The notes: a model not told the origin generated them from the sequence alone. DNA of 64,000 bases from Ruegeria halocynthiae (GCF_900106805.1 NZ_FNNP01000005.1:162027-226026), one strand, 5' to 3'. Positions 26,012 through 36,802 are shown, numbered from the stretch's first letter. Translations and numbers: made by a program.

Positions 26012-26358
26012 TGGGCGGGCTCCATATCAAATGAGACCACGATGGCGGCGTTGGCGATCACCGTGCGGCCTTCTGTATGGGGTTTGTCGATGTCCAGCCC
26101 GCCCTGCGTAACCGAGATGTTGGGTTGACCATATGGGAATACGGCCTTTAACTATTGGGTATCCACGCGGTCCGGTTGTTGTACACCAATCTCGGCATCG
26201 ATGATCATTGCCTCTTTCGGGAACCCGAACAGTTCGGCCATATTGACCGAGTTATGCCAGAGCGCATCTTTGATCGCGCGCAGCGCTGCCTCGGTATAGT
26301 CCTCGCGCCGCAGCGACGTGCCCATCCCGAATTCTACCAGAACCCGTGTTTTTGCCAT
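26008..26358 (-). pseudogene. Second Lin0512-family gene interrupted by an in-frame amber codon
   Basis: The frame opens at 26358 with VLVEFGMGTSLRREDYTEAA and reads 68 codons to a TAG at 26152-26154, in the middle of VDTQ*LKAVFPYG. The same frame then continues for 47 codons through VTQGGLDIDKPHTEGRTVIANAA to TGA at 26008, giving the usual family length of about 116. Since both halves are well conserved and in phase, a single base change made the stop. It may be a recent pseudogene, a sequencing error, or a site of readthrough. Confidence 0.78.
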
Positions 26359-26387
26359 TTTTGCCCCATGTCAAATAGTGCGTTCAA

Positions 26388-26419
26388 ACAAAAAAAGGCG
26401 TCCCGGATGAGACGCCTTT
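26388..26419 (-). terminator. Rho-independent terminator of trxA
   Basis: On the minus strand AAAGGCGTC pairs with GACGCCTTT across an 8-base loop and is followed by a run of Ts. It lies just downstream of the trxA stop. On the plus strand the same arms could also end transcription, weakly. Confidence 0.85.
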
Positions 26420-26441
26420 GATGCAATTGGATTACACCAGC

Positions 26442-26762
26442 TCAGATCGACTCGTCGATCCAGCTTTGCAGTGCCGCTTTGGGCGCAGCGCCTGCGCGGT
26501 TTGAAACCACTTCGCCGTCCTTGAAGATGAACAGTGCCGGAATGCCACGAACACCCATGGCAGCGGCCGAGTTCGGGTTGCTGTCGACATCAACCTTGGC
26601 AATCTTCACCTTGCCGCCGTATTCACTGGCCAACTCTTCCAGGGCGGGACCAATCTGCTTACAGGGGCCGCACCACTCGGCCCAGAAATCCACCACAACG
26701 GGGATATCGGAATTCTTGACTTCGGCGTCAAAGGTGTCGTCGGTTACGGCTACGGTCGACAT
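26442..26762 (-). CDS. trxA: Thioredoxin
   Basis: This 106-residue cytoplasmic thioredoxin reduces protein disulfides. The active site is [13 protein letters not shown] near residues 28-40, with the cis-proline in RGIPALFIF and the conserved FKDGEVV turn. The start at 26762 has AGGAGA upstream on this strand; a 21-residue upstream extension would be unusual for the family. It lies 59 bases after the addA stop on the same strand and has its own terminator. The order addA-trxA is common in alphaproteobacteria. Confidence 0.97.
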   Translation of the reverse strand: MSTVAVTDDTFDAEVKNSDIPVVVDFWAEWCGPCKQIGPALEELASEYGGKVKIAKVDVDSNPNSAAAMGVRGIPALFIFKDGEVVSNRAGAAPKAALQSWIDESI

Positions 26763-26821
26763 GTCTGTCTCCTGAATGGGGAATGCTTGGGCACAGAACG
26801 TAGGTGCCGTGTGGGGGGAGG

Positions 26822-29800
26822 TCAAGATATAGGGTTACGCGCTAAGGCGTCTGTCACCATATCGTGTGGCAGCCACATTAGATGTGCGGTCCGTGTCCAC
26901 AGAATGGCGGTGCGTATTCGGTGGTCAGGATAGATCTGTGTCAGGGCGTGCGCATATGCCCCCATCTGACGCAACAGCCCTTCTGGGCAGGATTCAGGGC
27001 TGTCCGGGACAGTCGCATTTGATTTGAAATCAATCACATGAACTTCCTCTCCCGTTATGACCAGCCGGTCGATCACGCCGTGCATTCTTATGCCGCTCAA
27101 ATCGGCAGTCACCGGAATTTCGGCCAGCGCATCCGGTGCGAATACGGATTTCAGATGAGCGGCGGTCAGGACAGTGGCTGCCTCATTCAGTAACTCCCTG
27201 CGTTCAGTATCTTGCATATCCGCCAACAACCGCTTGCAGAGCTGTGGCCATTGATCCTGCGCAACGCCAGGCAGGTGTTCCAACAACAGGTGCAGACAGG
27301 TGCCACGGCGTTTTGCTGCCTCTTCATTTTGACCTGCATCCCCGGGCAAGGCCTTGGCGCCCCCCAGATCAGAAGGTTTAAGCGTTTCTGCTGGTGTCTG
27401 CGGTTTGCGCGCAGGGGTTTGGAAGAATGCGGGCAGTTTCCGTTCGGTTGCCATAGCGCTGTCACGCTCGACGAAAGGCAACGCGTCCCAATCCCCATGT
27501 GCCAGCCGTAGCTTCTGGGATCCGGGTATCTGAGTGGCCCCTGCGCGCGCCATCGCGGCCTCGACCATTTGATACCAGCTGCTGCCATCCTTACCCACAT
27601 CACCGGCCGCCGCCACAAACAGCCACTTTTCAGCCCTTGTTAGAGCCACATATAGCAAACGCAGCCGTTCGTTTTCCTCGCGCTTTCGCGCCTCTTCACG
27701 GGCCTTAGCGATCAGTGTGGGTGACGCATCAGCGGGCACTTTCCACAAAGGGGTATCCCCCGCCATCATGATTTCGGCATCGCGTGGAGGTTGCCGTTTA
27801 CCGGTATCGGGCAAAATCACGATCGGCGCTTCGAGCCCTTTCGAGCCATGCACGGTCATCACCCGGATCATGTTTCCGACACCGCTCATCTGGCGCTTGA
27901 TCTCCAGATCGTCGGTCTGCATCCAGACCAGAAAACCGGTAAGGCTGGGAATATCCGTACGCTCATAAGCCAGCGCCTGCGACAACAGCGCATTGATGCC
28001 GTCCTCAGCTTCGGCCCCTAGCCGGCCCAACAGTTTGCGACGCCCGTCATGGCGCGTCAGAATGCGTTCGATCAGATCGTAGGGACGCAGAAAATCTGTC
28101 TGCCCGCGCAGATCGTTCAGAACCGCCAGTGTTTCCGGGAATTCTTCGGCGCGGTTTCGCAGTGCGGCCCACAGATAGGTTTCTTTTCGACGATGGGCCA
28201 GATCGAAAAGCTGCTGTTCCGACCAACCGAACAACGGAGATTTCAGTACTGTTGCCAAGGACAGGCTGTCCTCGGGGGTGGCGAGATAGCTCAGCAAAGC
28301 TGCCAGATCTTTGACCGCCAGCTCTGCGCCCACTTTCAGACGGTCTGCGCCAGCGATGGGCAGGCCCTGGCTTTTGCAGGCGCGGATGATCTCGGCAAAC
28401 AGGTCTGAACGGCGCTGGACGAGGATCAGAAAATCTCCGGGCTGGACCTTGCGCCTGACAAAGCTGCCAGGCGTTTTTCCGTCATCGGGGATCGTTACTT
28501 CACCATCGATCATATCTCGGATCGACCGGGCCACCTTTTCGGCCAGAATGACCGTATGGTGCTGCGCATTGGGCCGATCAACCGGATCGGTCCAATCAGC
28601 ATCCTCATCATCTTCAACCTTTTCGACCACCGGCCACAGGTCCACGCGGCCGGGAAGATCAGCCTTGAACGCGCGATGGAGTGAATCCTTGTGAAACCCG
28701 GCTTCCGAGTGGTTTTCGAACAGGATATCCACCAGCCCGAGGATCGCACTGGAGGATCGAAATGAATACTCCAGCGTCCAATCCCACAATTTAGAGCCTG
28801 ATTCTTGCAGTTTTTGCCCAAATTCAGCCTGCATCCGGTCAAAAGCCTGCGGGTCGGCACCCTGAAAGGAATAGATCGACTGTTTCTTGTCCCCGACCAC
28901 AAAGATCGTGCGCTCGACCCCGCACCGGGCCCCTTCTCCGCTGGTGAATTCCTGTGCCAGTTTTTCGATCACGTCCCACTGATCCGGGCTCGTGTCCTGT
29001 GCCTCGTCCACCAGAATATGATCGATCCCGCCGTCAAGCCGATATAGCACCCACTCCGCCACTGCCGGGTCGTTCAGTACCTGCCGCGCGCGCAGGATCA
29101 GATCGTCGAAATCCAGCCAGCCCCGCAATTGCTTGCGCCGCTCATATTCGGGCAGAAAGACCGCAGCAAAGCGATGTAGAACATGGGTTTTCTGTGCTGC
29201 AACCAATGCAAGCCGCTGTTCCCGCGCGGCCTCGACCCGCAGCATAAGAGCTTCGAGTTGAGGCATCCGGTCGGCCAGCATTCCTTCGCGCAGCGTCTTG
29301 GTCGGGAAACTGTTGATTTTTGCGGTAAATGGTTCTTTCGCCGACTTTCCTGTTAAAAATACGCTTTCGAGTACAGGCAGAACGCCCAGCCGAGGTTCGG
29401 TAAATCCAGCAAGCTTGTCGGCCGCTTTCGCGTTATTTCCGCCGCTCTCGGTCAGCGCGGGCAGAATGGATCGAACCAACTCTGTTTCACCGCCCAGAAA
29501 CACGCTGCCCAGCAATATCTGTTCATCGAAACACGCGGGCAGATCAAAACGCTGCAGCACATCCGGCCAGTGCAGCCCGTGTTCAAAATGATTGCGTCGT
29601 TGCGCAACGGCGGCGGTGAGTTTGTCAAATCCTGTATCAGTGACGAACCGGGCCACATCCTCGATCAATGCGGCCTGCGGGCCCTCGGCGAAATCTTCGA
29701 TGATCTCTTCGCGCAGCAATGTCGCGGCGCGATCCTCCATCTCGGCGAATTGAGGGCTGACCCCGGCTTCAAGCGGAAACCGTCGCAGCAGCGAGGCACA

Positions 29801-30181
29801 AAAGGAGTGGATCGTCTGGATTTTCAGCCCGCCCGGCGTCTCGATAGCGCGCGCAAACAGAGTCCGCGCCTGTGCCAGCCGATTGGGATCGATCACACCT
29901 GGCACGCCAAGCTCGATCAATTCGTCCTGAAGGTCGCTGTTGCCCAGCATCGCCCACTTACCAAGCCGCTTGAACAGCCGGTTCTGCATCTCGCTGGCGG
30001 CGGCCTTGGTGTAGGTCAGGCACAGGATGTGTTGTGGCTGAACACCATCCAGCAACAGACGCGCCACCCGATCCGTCAAAACCCGTGTTTTGCCCGAGCC
30101 TGCATTGGCTGCCAGCCATGTAGACGCATCCGGACGTGCAGCCTGCACTTGCCGTTCGGTTGCGTCGTTGCACGGGCTCAT
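26822..30181 (-). CDS. addA: Double-strand break repair helicase AddA
   Basis: This 1119-residue UvrD-type helicase and nuclease is one subunit of AddAB, which resects broken DNA ends for recombination. Walker A is ANAGSGKT at residues 25-32; Walker B is [15 protein letters not shown]; helicase motifs [32 protein letters not shown] and LLYVALTRA follow. The C-terminal RecB-like nuclease domain carries the catalytic VIDFKSNA and an upstream MHGVIDRL. The start overlaps addB by four bases (ATGA). Length and motifs are complete. Confidence 0.97.
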   Translation of the reverse strand: MSPCNDATERQVQAARPDASTWLAANAGSGKTRVLTDRVARLLLDGVQPQHILCLTYTKAAASEMQNRLFKRLGKWAMLGNSDLQDELIELGVPGVIDPNRLAQARTLFARAIETPGGLKIQTIHSFCASLLRRFPLEAGVSPQFAEMEDRAATLLREEIIEDFAEGPQAALIEDVARFVTDTGFDKLTAAVAQRRNHFEHGLHWPDVLQRFDLPACFDEQILLGSVFLGGETELVRSILPALTESGGNNAKAADKLAGFTEPRLGVLPVLESVFLTGKSAKEPFTAKINSFPTKTLREGMLADRMPQLEALMLRVEAAREQRLALVAAQKTHVLHRFAAVFLPEYERRKQLRGWLDFDDLILRARQVLNDPAVAEWVLYRLDGGIDHILVDEAQDTSPDQWDVIEKLAQEFTSGEGARCGVERTIFVVGDKKQSIYSFQGADPQAFDRMQAEFGQKLQESGSKLWDWTLEYSFRSSSAILGLVDILFENHSEAGFHKDSLHRAFKADLPGRVDLWPVVEKVEDDEDADWTDPVDRPNAQHHTVILAEKVARSIRDMIDGEVTIPDDGKTPGSFVRRKVQPGDFLILVQRRSDLFAEIIRACKSQGLPIAGADRLKVGAELAVKDLAALLSYLATPEDSLSLATVLKSPLFGWSEQQLFDLAHRRKETYLWAALRNRAEEFPETLAVLNDLRGQTDFLRPYDLIERILTRHDGRRKLLGRLGAEAEDGINALLSQALAYERTDIPSLTGFLVWMQTDDLEIKRQMSGVGNMIRVMTVHGSKGLEAPIVILPDTGKRQPPRDAEIMMAGDTPLWKVPADASPTLIAKAREEARKREENERLRLLYVALTRAEKWLFVAAAGDVGKDGSSWYQMVEAAMARAGATQIPGSQKLRLAHGDWDALPFVERDSAMATERKLPAFFQTPARKPQTPAETLKPSDLGGAKALPGDAGQNEEAAKRRGTCLHLLLEHLPGVAQDQWPQLCKRLLADMQDTERRELLNEAATVLTAAHLKSVFAPDALAEIPVTADLSGIRMHGVIDRLVITGEEVHVIDFKSNATVPDSPESCPEGLLRQMGAYAHALTQIYPDHRIRTAILWTRTAHLMWLPHDMVTDALARNPIS

Positions 30182-33105
30182 CTCAGGTCCTCCGGTTGGG
30201 TTTCAGCCGAACGATCCCATTCCCCAAACCGAGCGAGGTGATCATAGTCACCGATATCTGTGTCCTTGTGCAGCATCCGGCGCGATGAATACCCCTGATC
30301 AGGCTCTAAATATGCTGAAATCAACTCTTTCAGCTCGGCCAGAACCTTGTCTGCGGGCTCTTTTTGCAACGGTGCGGGCACCTCTTTGTACGTCCCGCCC
30401 ATACCTATGAAGATCGCCTGTGCAACCGGGAGCGGGTCAAATCCGTCGATACCGCCCTGCTCGGCAATCGCAGCCTCGATCAGCAATTGCTTGTCGAACT
30501 TTGCTTGCTGGCTTTCCGTCGGTGGGGTGCCCGTCTTGTAGTCGATGATCCGCAACGCCCCCTGCCCGCTTCGGTCGATCCGGTCGGCGCGCCCGGCGAT
30601 GGTGAAATCGAGCGGCGCCAGCGCAATGTTCATTCCAACCTCAAAGGCCACCGGTCCGCCATCGCTGCGACGCTGGATTTCAGCAGACAGAAAACTGTCG
30701 GTGATCCGCTCCAACCGTGCCAGCCACAGTTTTCGCGCCGTGGGCCACGCAACATGATCCATTAACAGAGCTTCAGCTCGTTTCAGGAAGTTGTCACGGC
30801 TGAGCAGAGAGGAATCCAGAACGCTGTCGCGAACGAAGTGTTCCATGACTTCGTGGATGACGATGCCGCGCAACAGGGCGTCCGGTGCCTGGACCAGCGA
30901 ATCCAGTGGTTTTAGCCGTAAGACATGTCGGGCGTAGATCGCATAAGGATCGCGGATCAGACGTTTGATCTCGGTCACCGACAATCGCCGGGGTCGTGCC
31001 GAAACAGGAGGCCGTGGAGACGGGCGGTGTGCGGCGTCGATCCGGGGCGCCTGTTCCAGTGTTTCCGCCCAATCCAACCATTGCCGACCCCGCGCGCGCA
31101 TCGCTGCCAAAGCGTCGGTCCCGCCCTGTTCGGGCAAGCCCTGCAACAGGTTGGTCAAACGGTTCACCCAGCGGGATGGCACGGTTTCCGCGTCATCCGA
31201 TCGGATGGCGCGCGTCAAAACCACCTCTGGCGCGCCTACCGCTTGCTGGAAGTCATGTGCTGACAGGCCGATCCGGCGTTCTGGCAACAAAAGCCCGGCG
31301 GCGTTCCGCATTTGCCGATTGAGCCAGGGATCAGGAGCCGCGGCTTCAGGCCAGCTGCCTTCGTTCAGACCACCCAGGATCAAAAGGTCGGCGCCCTGTA
31401 CCCGCGCTTCAAGCGTGCCCCAGATCATCAGATGCGGATGAGGTGCATCGCGGTCGCGGATCTCTTCACCTGCCAGCAATGCGCCCAGAAGGTCGGCGAA
31501 ATCATGGGCTGTCATCGTGCCGCCATGGTGCGCCTCGTCTTCCAGCGCTGTTATGACTGCAAGCGCCTTTTGACCTGCATTCTTGTCCCACAAAGTGCCG
31601 GTCTCCCCGGTCGCGCCAGCCGAGATCGTCTCGGCCAAGGTGCGAAGCCGGGAGACCCAATCCGACAGTGATTGCTCGCCCGGGCTGTGCTTATCGCAGA
31701 ATGACTCTGTCACCCAGTGAACCCATGCCTCGGGTGCTTCAGCGCGAATGGCAAAAGCGGTCAGGCTGGTGTTGTCGGGAAAGGGCGGCCCGTGACGGCG
31801 CAGGTCAAGTTCCAGATCGCGGGAGTGCAACAGATGGATGCCCCGGTCGCCGCCATCATGGCATAGCGGATGTTTTAGCAGCGTCAGCAAAGCCTCACCA
31901 TCCAGGCGTCGGGCAAACAACCCGGCGACATGGCGCAGAAACCGACCCGGTGGAGACAGTTGCAGCGGCAGGCCCGCGCTGTCATCGGGCAGGATATTCC
32001 ACCGGTCCAGTGCCGCGCTGACTTGACGGGTCAGCATTCGGTCGGGTGTGATCAGCGCTGCGGTCTGCCCGGTTTCAGCCGCCTGGCGCAAGCGCAGCGC
32101 AATGGCCAATGCTTCGGCCCGAGGCGAGGAGGCCTCGATCAGCGTGACGTCCTTGGTGGCGCCGTTCAGGACAGGCAGGTGCGGACCTTCGGTCATCCAT
32201 GCGTCGGTCACTGGGGCGGGACGTAATGCAAGAGAAATCAATTTGTTACGAGAGGGCGAGGGTGCCTGATCTGGCATCCACGGCAGGATCTGATCCGGGT
32301 TCAACCCAAGCCCCAGCATCAGCTTACGGAACCGGTATTGGGGATGATCCTCAGAGGACAGCGCGTCATCCAGATTGCGCCAGACGTGTTCGGGTTGATC
32401 GAAATCATAGCCCGGCAGCACCAGCGCCCCTTGTGGCAGTCGTGCAACGGCCTGCATTAGCATCAAGGTGGTACCGCGCGACCCGGTGGAGCCCGCCAGT
32501 ATGATCGGATGCGTGGGTGGAGAGACCTGCCAGCGTGCGATCAGATTCTCGATCACACGCCGTTGCCGGGCCTGCGCATCCATCGCGCCTGCACCGGAAT
32601 CCATGAACTGATCAGCGATGCCGATAAACGCCTGCGCCCGCGCCCAGTGGCCGGACATGTCGCTGACATCCAGTTGTCTGATCGCGTCAGGCGAGACACC
32701 TTCGCCCTGCATCTCGTCAATCAGCGCGGCCAAACTGTCGGACAGATCAAACAAGGATGATCGCGCGGCCAGATCGGGTTGCTGGTCCAGCAGTTTACCG
32801 ATCAGTTGTGTCAGCTCCAGCCTCCGGCGCAGAGGCGGGATCGCAGGTGGAACCTGTGCCAGATCCGCGCTTTCCCCAAGATCAGTGAGCAGGGACAATC
32901 GCGGCAGCAGGCAAGCAGGTCCCTGATCGAACAGATCGCGTACCCTGCGCGCCATGCGACGGGTATTGACCACAAGTTGCACACGGGCCAAAGCGTCAGG
33001 GGGCTGTCCCTCAAAGCGCCGATGCAGACCGTTGACCAGAAACTTGGGAAAATCCGCACCCGGTGGCACGGCAAAAACCCGGGGCAGGGTGCCGGGCTCA
33101 AACAT
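30178..33105 (-). CDS. addB: Double-strand break repair protein AddB
   Basis: This 975-residue partner of AddA has an inactive helicase-like core and a C-terminal nuclease domain with the catalytic RIIDYKTGTPP and an upstream GRADRID. The N-terminus has FAVPPGADFPKFLVNGL, as in other alphaproteobacterial AddB proteins, without a functional Walker A. I find no cysteine in the C-terminal 400 or so residues, so the iron-sulfur staple seen in Bacillus AddB is absent. The gene overlaps murU by eight bases and addA by four. Confidence 0.95.
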   Translation of the reverse strand: MFEPGTLPRVFAVPPGADFPKFLVNGLHRRFEGQPPDALARVQLVVNTRRMARRVRDLFDQGPACLLPRLSLLTDLGESADLAQVPPAIPPLRRRLELTQLIGKLLDQQPDLAARSSLFDLSDSLAALIDEMQGEGVSPDAIRQLDVSDMSGHWARAQAFIGIADQFMDSGAGAMDAQARQRRVIENLIARWQVSPPTHPIILAGSTGSRGTTLMLMQAVARLPQGALVLPGYDFDQPEHVWRNLDDALSSEDHPQYRFRKLMLGLGLNPDQILPWMPDQAPSPSRNKLISLALRPAPVTDAWMTEGPHLPVLNGATKDVTLIEASSPRAEALAIALRLRQAAETGQTAALITPDRMLTRQVSAALDRWNILPDDSAGLPLQLSPPGRFLRHVAGLFARRLDGEALLTLLKHPLCHDGGDRGIHLLHSRDLELDLRRHGPPFPDNTSLTAFAIRAEAPEAWVHWVTESFCDKHSPGEQSLSDWVSRLRTLAETISAGATGETGTLWDKNAGQKALAVITALEDEAHHGGTMTAHDFADLLGALLAGEEIRDRDAPHPHLMIWGTLEARVQGADLLILGGLNEGSWPEAAAPDPWLNRQMRNAAGLLLPERRIGLSAHDFQQAVGAPEVVLTRAIRSDDAETVPSRWVNRLTNLLQGLPEQGGTDALAAMRARGRQWLDWAETLEQAPRIDAAHRPSPRPPVSARPRRLSVTEIKRLIRDPYAIYARHVLRLKPLDSLVQAPDALLRGIVIHEVMEHFVRDSVLDSSLLSRDNFLKRAEALLMDHVAWPTARKLWLARLERITDSFLSAEIQRRSDGGPVAFEVGMNIALAPLDFTIAGRADRIDRSGQGALRIIDYKTGTPPTESQQAKFDKQLLIEAAIAEQGGIDGFDPLPVAQAIFIGMGGTYKEVPAPLQKEPADKVLAELKELISAYLEPDQGYSSRRMLHKDTDIGDYDHLARFGEWDRSAETQPEDLR

Positions 33106-33784
33106 CGGCGATCATCTCTTCGGCCAGCTCAATGCCTTCGGGCCGACCTACATCGCACCATCGACCCGGATAAACCATTGCAAACAAACGTCTTTGCTCA
33201 AGCATCTGATCCCACAGTACATTCAGAGAAAACGCGTCTTCTTCAATTCTATGCAGCCCGTCGGTTTTCAGGATCTGCGCGCCGCCATAAACCAGACCAG
33301 TCCCTCGGGAGATCCGTCCGGTGCTGTCCTGGGAAAAGTCGCCCGGGCCGGTGTGGCCAAGGGTTTGCCCGACCGGAACGCACATTAGCAACGCATCCAT
33401 TTCATCAGGATTCCAATGGTCTCGCAGCAGGTACAGCGGGTTGGGACCGGCCCAGATTGCATCGCTGTTCAGGGTGAAAACCGGTCCGGAACCTAGTAAT
33501 GGCAGTGCAGCGCGCAACCCACCGCCAGTCTCTAGAATGTGCGGTTCTTCCCGCGACAACGCCACGTCCCGGTCCGCTAGATAAACGGCGAGCTGATCGG
33601 CGTGGTAGTGTAGATTGGCGACAACGCGCAATGGCCGTAACGCATCGACCAGATCCAGCGTGTGGTCCATCAAAGGCCGCCCGGAAACCTTGATCAGAGG
33701 TTTGGGTCGATCCTTGGTCAGCGCGCCCATGCGGGTGCCAAAACCAGCGGCGAACAGCATTGCAGCTTGGGGTGTACCGGTCAT
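33098..33784 (-). CDS. murU: Nucleotidyltransferase, probable MurNAc-1-phosphate uridylyltransferase (MurU)
   Basis: This 228-residue sugar-phosphate nucleotidyltransferase has the N-terminal loop AAGFGTRM followed by KDRPKPLIKVSGRPLMDHT, and VFTLNSDAIW for metal and substrate. Just upstream is an AmgK-type kinase. The AmgK-MurU pair converts recycled MurNAc to UDP-MurNAc, bypassing early peptidoglycan synthesis and giving fosfomycin tolerance in Pseudomonas and Caulobacter. The four-base overlap with the kinase gene and the order kinase-MurU-addB-addA agree with other alphaproteobacteria. Confidence 0.85.
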   Translation of the reverse strand: MTGTPQAAMLFAAGFGTRMGALTKDRPKPLIKVSGRPLMDHTLDLVDALRPLRVVANLHYHADQLAVYLADRDVALSREEPHILETGGGLRAALPLLGSGPVFTLNSDAIWAGPNPLYLLRDHWNPDEMDALLMCVPVGQTLGHTGPGDFSQDSTGRISRGTGLVYGGAQILKTDGLHRIEEDAFSLNVLWDQMLEQRRLFAMVYPGRWCDVGRPEGIELAEEMIADV

Positions 33785-34785
33785 TGCGATCTCAGCTTTG
33801 CAAGGTTTTCCGGATTTGGATCGGGCAGGGCGCCGCGTAACAGATCAGCTACCGGCACCAGCGCTGGATGTTCCAGATCGCGCATCAGATGCGCCCAAGC
33901 GGCCGGGATCAGATCGACGTAATGCGGCTTCCCGTAATCCGTCGCCAGCCGGGCAAACCCGCCCAGAATACGCAGGTTGCGCTGAGCTCCTAAAACCGAA
34001 TAAGCGGTGCGGAAATCATGCCCGTCCACGCCGGTTGCGGTGATGTAGCGGTCGATCATCCGCATCTCGATCCCGACAGGCACGGTTCGGCGCACATCCT
34101 GCAGCAGCGACATCAGGTCATAAGCGGGATGCCCCAGCATCGCACTTTGGAAGTCCAGCAGACCCACGCGCGCGATGCCGTCGCGCCCGGGCAGCCAGAT
34201 CAGGTTTTCCGCATGATAGTCGCGCTGCACAACAACCCGGTTTCCGCCGGTTTCGCGATGCAGGATATCGGCAAAACGAAGCTCGAACCGGGCACGGGCT
34301 TCTTCGTCATGCGACCCCAGAACACCCTGCGCATATTTTGTAAACGAGAGTGCTGCGAATTCGGTCATCAACGCGGGATCGTAACTGTCGAGCGAAAGTG
34401 TTGGCGCTGCGTGCAGATGCACAAGCACATCGGTTGCCGCACTGTAGAGCGTGCGTTCCAGTGCCGGATCATCCCGTAGGACATTAGCAAAAAGCGCGTC
34501 TCCCAGATCTTCGAGCAGAAGAAAGCCGTATTCGCTGTCTTCGGCATAAATTTCCGGCGCGCTCAGCCCGATAGAGCGCAGATACTCCGCCATGCGCACG
34601 AAAGGTTCGACCGCCTCACCTTTTTCGGGCGGGGCGTCCATCAAAACGGCAGTCCGGCCATTGGCGGGATTGGTCAGACGCTCGTACCGGCGGTTCGAGG
34701 CGTCACCGGCCAAAGGCGAATGCTGCGCGCTGTTCCATGGGGTTTGAGCGATCAACGCTTCGGCCAGAATGGCCCGGTTCGTCAT
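33781..34785 (-). CDS. amgK: Anomeric MurNAc/GlcNAc kinase, AmgK family
   Basis: This 334-residue phosphotransferase of the aminoglycoside kinase fold probably phosphorylates recycled MurNAc at C1. Kinase motifs are LLLEDLGDALF, the catalytic region VQRDYHAENLIWLPG and the metal-binding LLDFQSAMLGHPAYD. I start it at ATG 34785, which overlaps the tsaE stop in ATGA; a longer frame exists upstream but lies inside tsaE. The adjacent MurU supports a role in peptidoglycan recycling rather than drug resistance. Confidence 0.85.
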   Translation of the reverse strand: MTNRAILAEALIAQTPWNSAQHSPLAGDASNRRYERLTNPANGRTAVLMDAPPEKGEAVEPFVRMAEYLRSIGLSAPEIYAEDSEYGFLLLEDLGDALFANVLRDDPALERTLYSAATDVLVHLHAAPTLSLDSYDPALMTEFAALSFTKYAQGVLGSHDEEARARFELRFADILHRETGGNRVVVQRDYHAENLIWLPGRDGIARVGLLDFQSAMLGHPAYDLMSLLQDVRRTVPVGIEMRMIDRYITATGVDGHDFRTAYSVLGAQRNLRILGGFARLATDYGKPHYVDLIPAAWAHLMRDLEHPALVPVADLLRGALPDPNPENLAKLRSQ

Positions 34786-35252
34786 TGGATCATCTCCAGC
34801 TTGGCGTTCCATTTGGGGTCCGACCACGATAGAGCAAGTTGCCGCATGTCGTGATCGTTGGGGTTGGTGATGAACTGGATCAGTAATGCCGGTTGCGGCG
34901 TCAGCGGACCCAGTTTTGCGGGCCATTCAACCAGGCAGATGCCGGTGTCGAAGGCGTCGACCAGCCCCAGTTCTTCAACCTCTTCCACAGTGGTGAGCCG
35001 ATAGAGATCCGAATGCCAGACCTCTCCGATTCCGGTCTCATAGATCTGAACAAGAGTGAAGGTCGGCGAAGGCACATCCTCGGGGAATTTCAGAACAGAT
35101 TGAATTAAGGCGCGGGCGAAATGGGTTTTGCCGCTGCCGATTGATCCCTCAAGCAGGATGGTATCGCCCGGCTGCAATACGCCGCCCAGTCGGGCGGCGA
35201 GGGCAGCGGTATCCTGAGGGGATTTCAGGGTCAGTTTCAGCGGCGCAATCAT
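34782..35252 (-). CDS. tsaE: tRNA threonylcarbamoyladenosine biosynthesis ATPase TsaE
   Basis: This 156-residue P-loop ATPase is required with TsaD and TsaB for the t6A modification of tRNAs reading ANN codons. Walker A is EGSIGSGKTHFARALI (about residues 35-50), followed by VPSPTFTLVQIYE, WHSDLYRL and LVEWPAKLG, all family hallmarks. The partner gene tsaD is also in this window, at 49138-50235. It lies 41 bases downstream of the DivL-like gene and overlaps amgK, making one long operon down to addA. Confidence 0.95.
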   Translation of the reverse strand: MIAPLKLTLKSPQDTAALAARLGGVLQPGDTILLEGSIGSGKTHFARALIQSVLKFPEDVPSPTFTLVQIYETGIGEVWHSDLYRLTTVEEVEELGLVDAFDTGICLVEWPAKLGPLTPQPALLIQFITNPNDHDMRQLALSWSDPKWNAKLEMIQ

Positions 35253-35293
35253 GGCGCCACAATGAACCTGCGCTTGGTTGGCTGCAACCCGGT

Positions 35294-36802
35294 TCAGGCG
35301 CTGAATTTTCGCATTTCAGCAATGTCTTCGACTGCGCTGCCGGTGCAGAAACGAACGATGGTCGCCCCATTCTGCATGGGGCTGACAGTGCATGTCATCC
35401 TACCGCCGGATTTAAGGATCAATTCACCCGACCAATCGGTGCGATTCTCGCGCGCAGTCACGAATTCGCGGATCTCGCCAAGGATCGGCGTGGCAGTGCA
35501 GTGCTCCTGCCATTGGCGGGTAATCTCAAGAACCGTTGCGGGTTCGAACCCGGCCTCGTCGCTGTCGCCCCACAGCATTTGATAGGCGTAGTTCGTAATT
35601 GCCAGTGTCCCGTCGTCCGAGAACACGGCAATGGCATCAGCGAGCTTGTCCAGGATTGATTGCATCAGATCCATCTCTGCGCGAAACCGCCGGGTCAGGG
35701 TGATTTCGGCTGTGATATCCTCGAACAGGAAGGCCACAGCCCCATCGGGGTGCGGACGACCGCTGACGGAATAGACCGAACCCGAAGGAAGCGACCAGGT
35801 TTCCTGGTAGTTCCCGTCCTGTGCGGCCTCAAGTAGATCATTCATCTGTCGCCGCCAGCTACGATAATTCTTAGGCTCAGGCATCATGTGCTGATCGCGC
35901 AGCCGGTCAAAAAAGCTGGATAGACTTGGGCGCAGGCTTAGAAAATCCGGCGGTAGCGTGGTCAGGTCGATGAGCGCGGGATTGAACAGGGCCAGTTGCC
36001 GATTGCGGTCAAAGATCGCCAGACCGATCGACAGTTGCGCAAAGGTTTTGGTCATGGTTTGCACGAATTTGCGCTGCGCGGTCTCAGCCGCGACAATCGC
36101 ATTGATATCGACCGCATAACACAGCTGATCCTGATCGCGGGCCACGCGGGTCAGATCGAACCACAGCTTGGCATCGCTGTCCCGGACCGGAAGCGAGATA
36201 CGGGTTTTTCGGCCCAACAGCGCCTGATCCGTGAGCGATGGAAACAACGGGTCTGTCAGATCCGCATCCGGTCCAACGATTTTGCGCACCAGAGAAACAT
36301 AGGCCGCATTGCACCACTGTACCTTGTTGTCATTGCCCAGCAGCCAGACGGGGTAGGGTGCCTGCTCCATCGCAAGACGTATCGGATCATTCGGGTCACG
36401 ACGTGTAGCGGGCGCAACCTCGGTCAGATCGCGCAGCTGAACCCGAATGATGCCGTCGACCCATTCGCACACAACTTCGCGCTCGACCGTGCAGTCAATG
36501 GCTGAAACGGCGATGTTCCCCTCAGACCGGACAGCCTCGGGCGTTTCGGGGAAAGCGGGGAAATCACGTTGCAGCAATCGCCGAAGATCAGCCCAGTTGC
36601 GGACGGCTTCGTAGCCTGCCAGTGCAATATCGGAGTGGCTGATCAGGCGATCGCCGTCGAACAGAAAGACAACATCAAACAGTGCTCCGGGCGCTGACAG
36701 CCCGAAATCTCTTGTTTTGGCCTGATGGCGCGGTAAGAGCCATAATATCGCAAAGCTGGCCGAAACCACGCTGATTGCGGCCAGAACGATCCAGTCGGCC
36801 AT
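35294..36802 (-). CDS. PAS-domain membrane protein without a kinase domain, DivL-like
   Basis: This 502-residue protein has one N-terminal membrane helix (about residues 4-24) and then at least three PAS-like segments, including PYPVWLLGNDNKVQWCNAAY, IGLAIFDRNRQLALFNPALI and AIAVFSDDGTLAITNYAYQM. It ends right after the last PAS fold; there is no HisKA or ATPase domain. In Caulobacter the tyrosine-kinase-like DivL sits beside tsaE, and Rhodobacter DivL is described as a PAS protein that acts on CtrA. Position, architecture and the CtrA box 51 bases upstream suggest this is the local DivL. The name remains provisional. Confidence 0.7.
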   Translation of the reverse strand: MADWIVLAAISVVSASFAILWLLPRHQAKTRDFGLSAPGALFDVVFLFDGDRLISHSDIALAGYEAVRNWADLRRLLQRDFPAFPETPEAVRSEGNIAVSAIDCTVEREVVCEWVDGIIRVQLRDLTEVAPATRRDPNDPIRLAMEQAPYPVWLLGNDNKVQWCNAAYVSLVRKIVGPDADLTDPLFPSLTDQALLGRKTRISLPVRDSDAKLWFDLTRVARDQDQLCYAVDINAIVAAETAQRKFVQTMTKTFAQLSIGLAIFDRNRQLALFNPALIDLTTLPPDFLSLRPSLSSFFDRLRDQHMMPEPKNYRSWRRQMNDLLEAAQDGNYQETWSLPSGSVYSVSGRPHPDGAVAFLFEDITAEITLTRRFRAEMDLMQSILDKLADAIAVFSDDGTLAITNYAYQMLWGDSDEAGFEPATVLEITRQWQEHCTATPILGEIREFVTARENRTDWSGELILKSGGRMTCTVSPMQNGATIVRFCTGSAVEDIAEMRKFSA

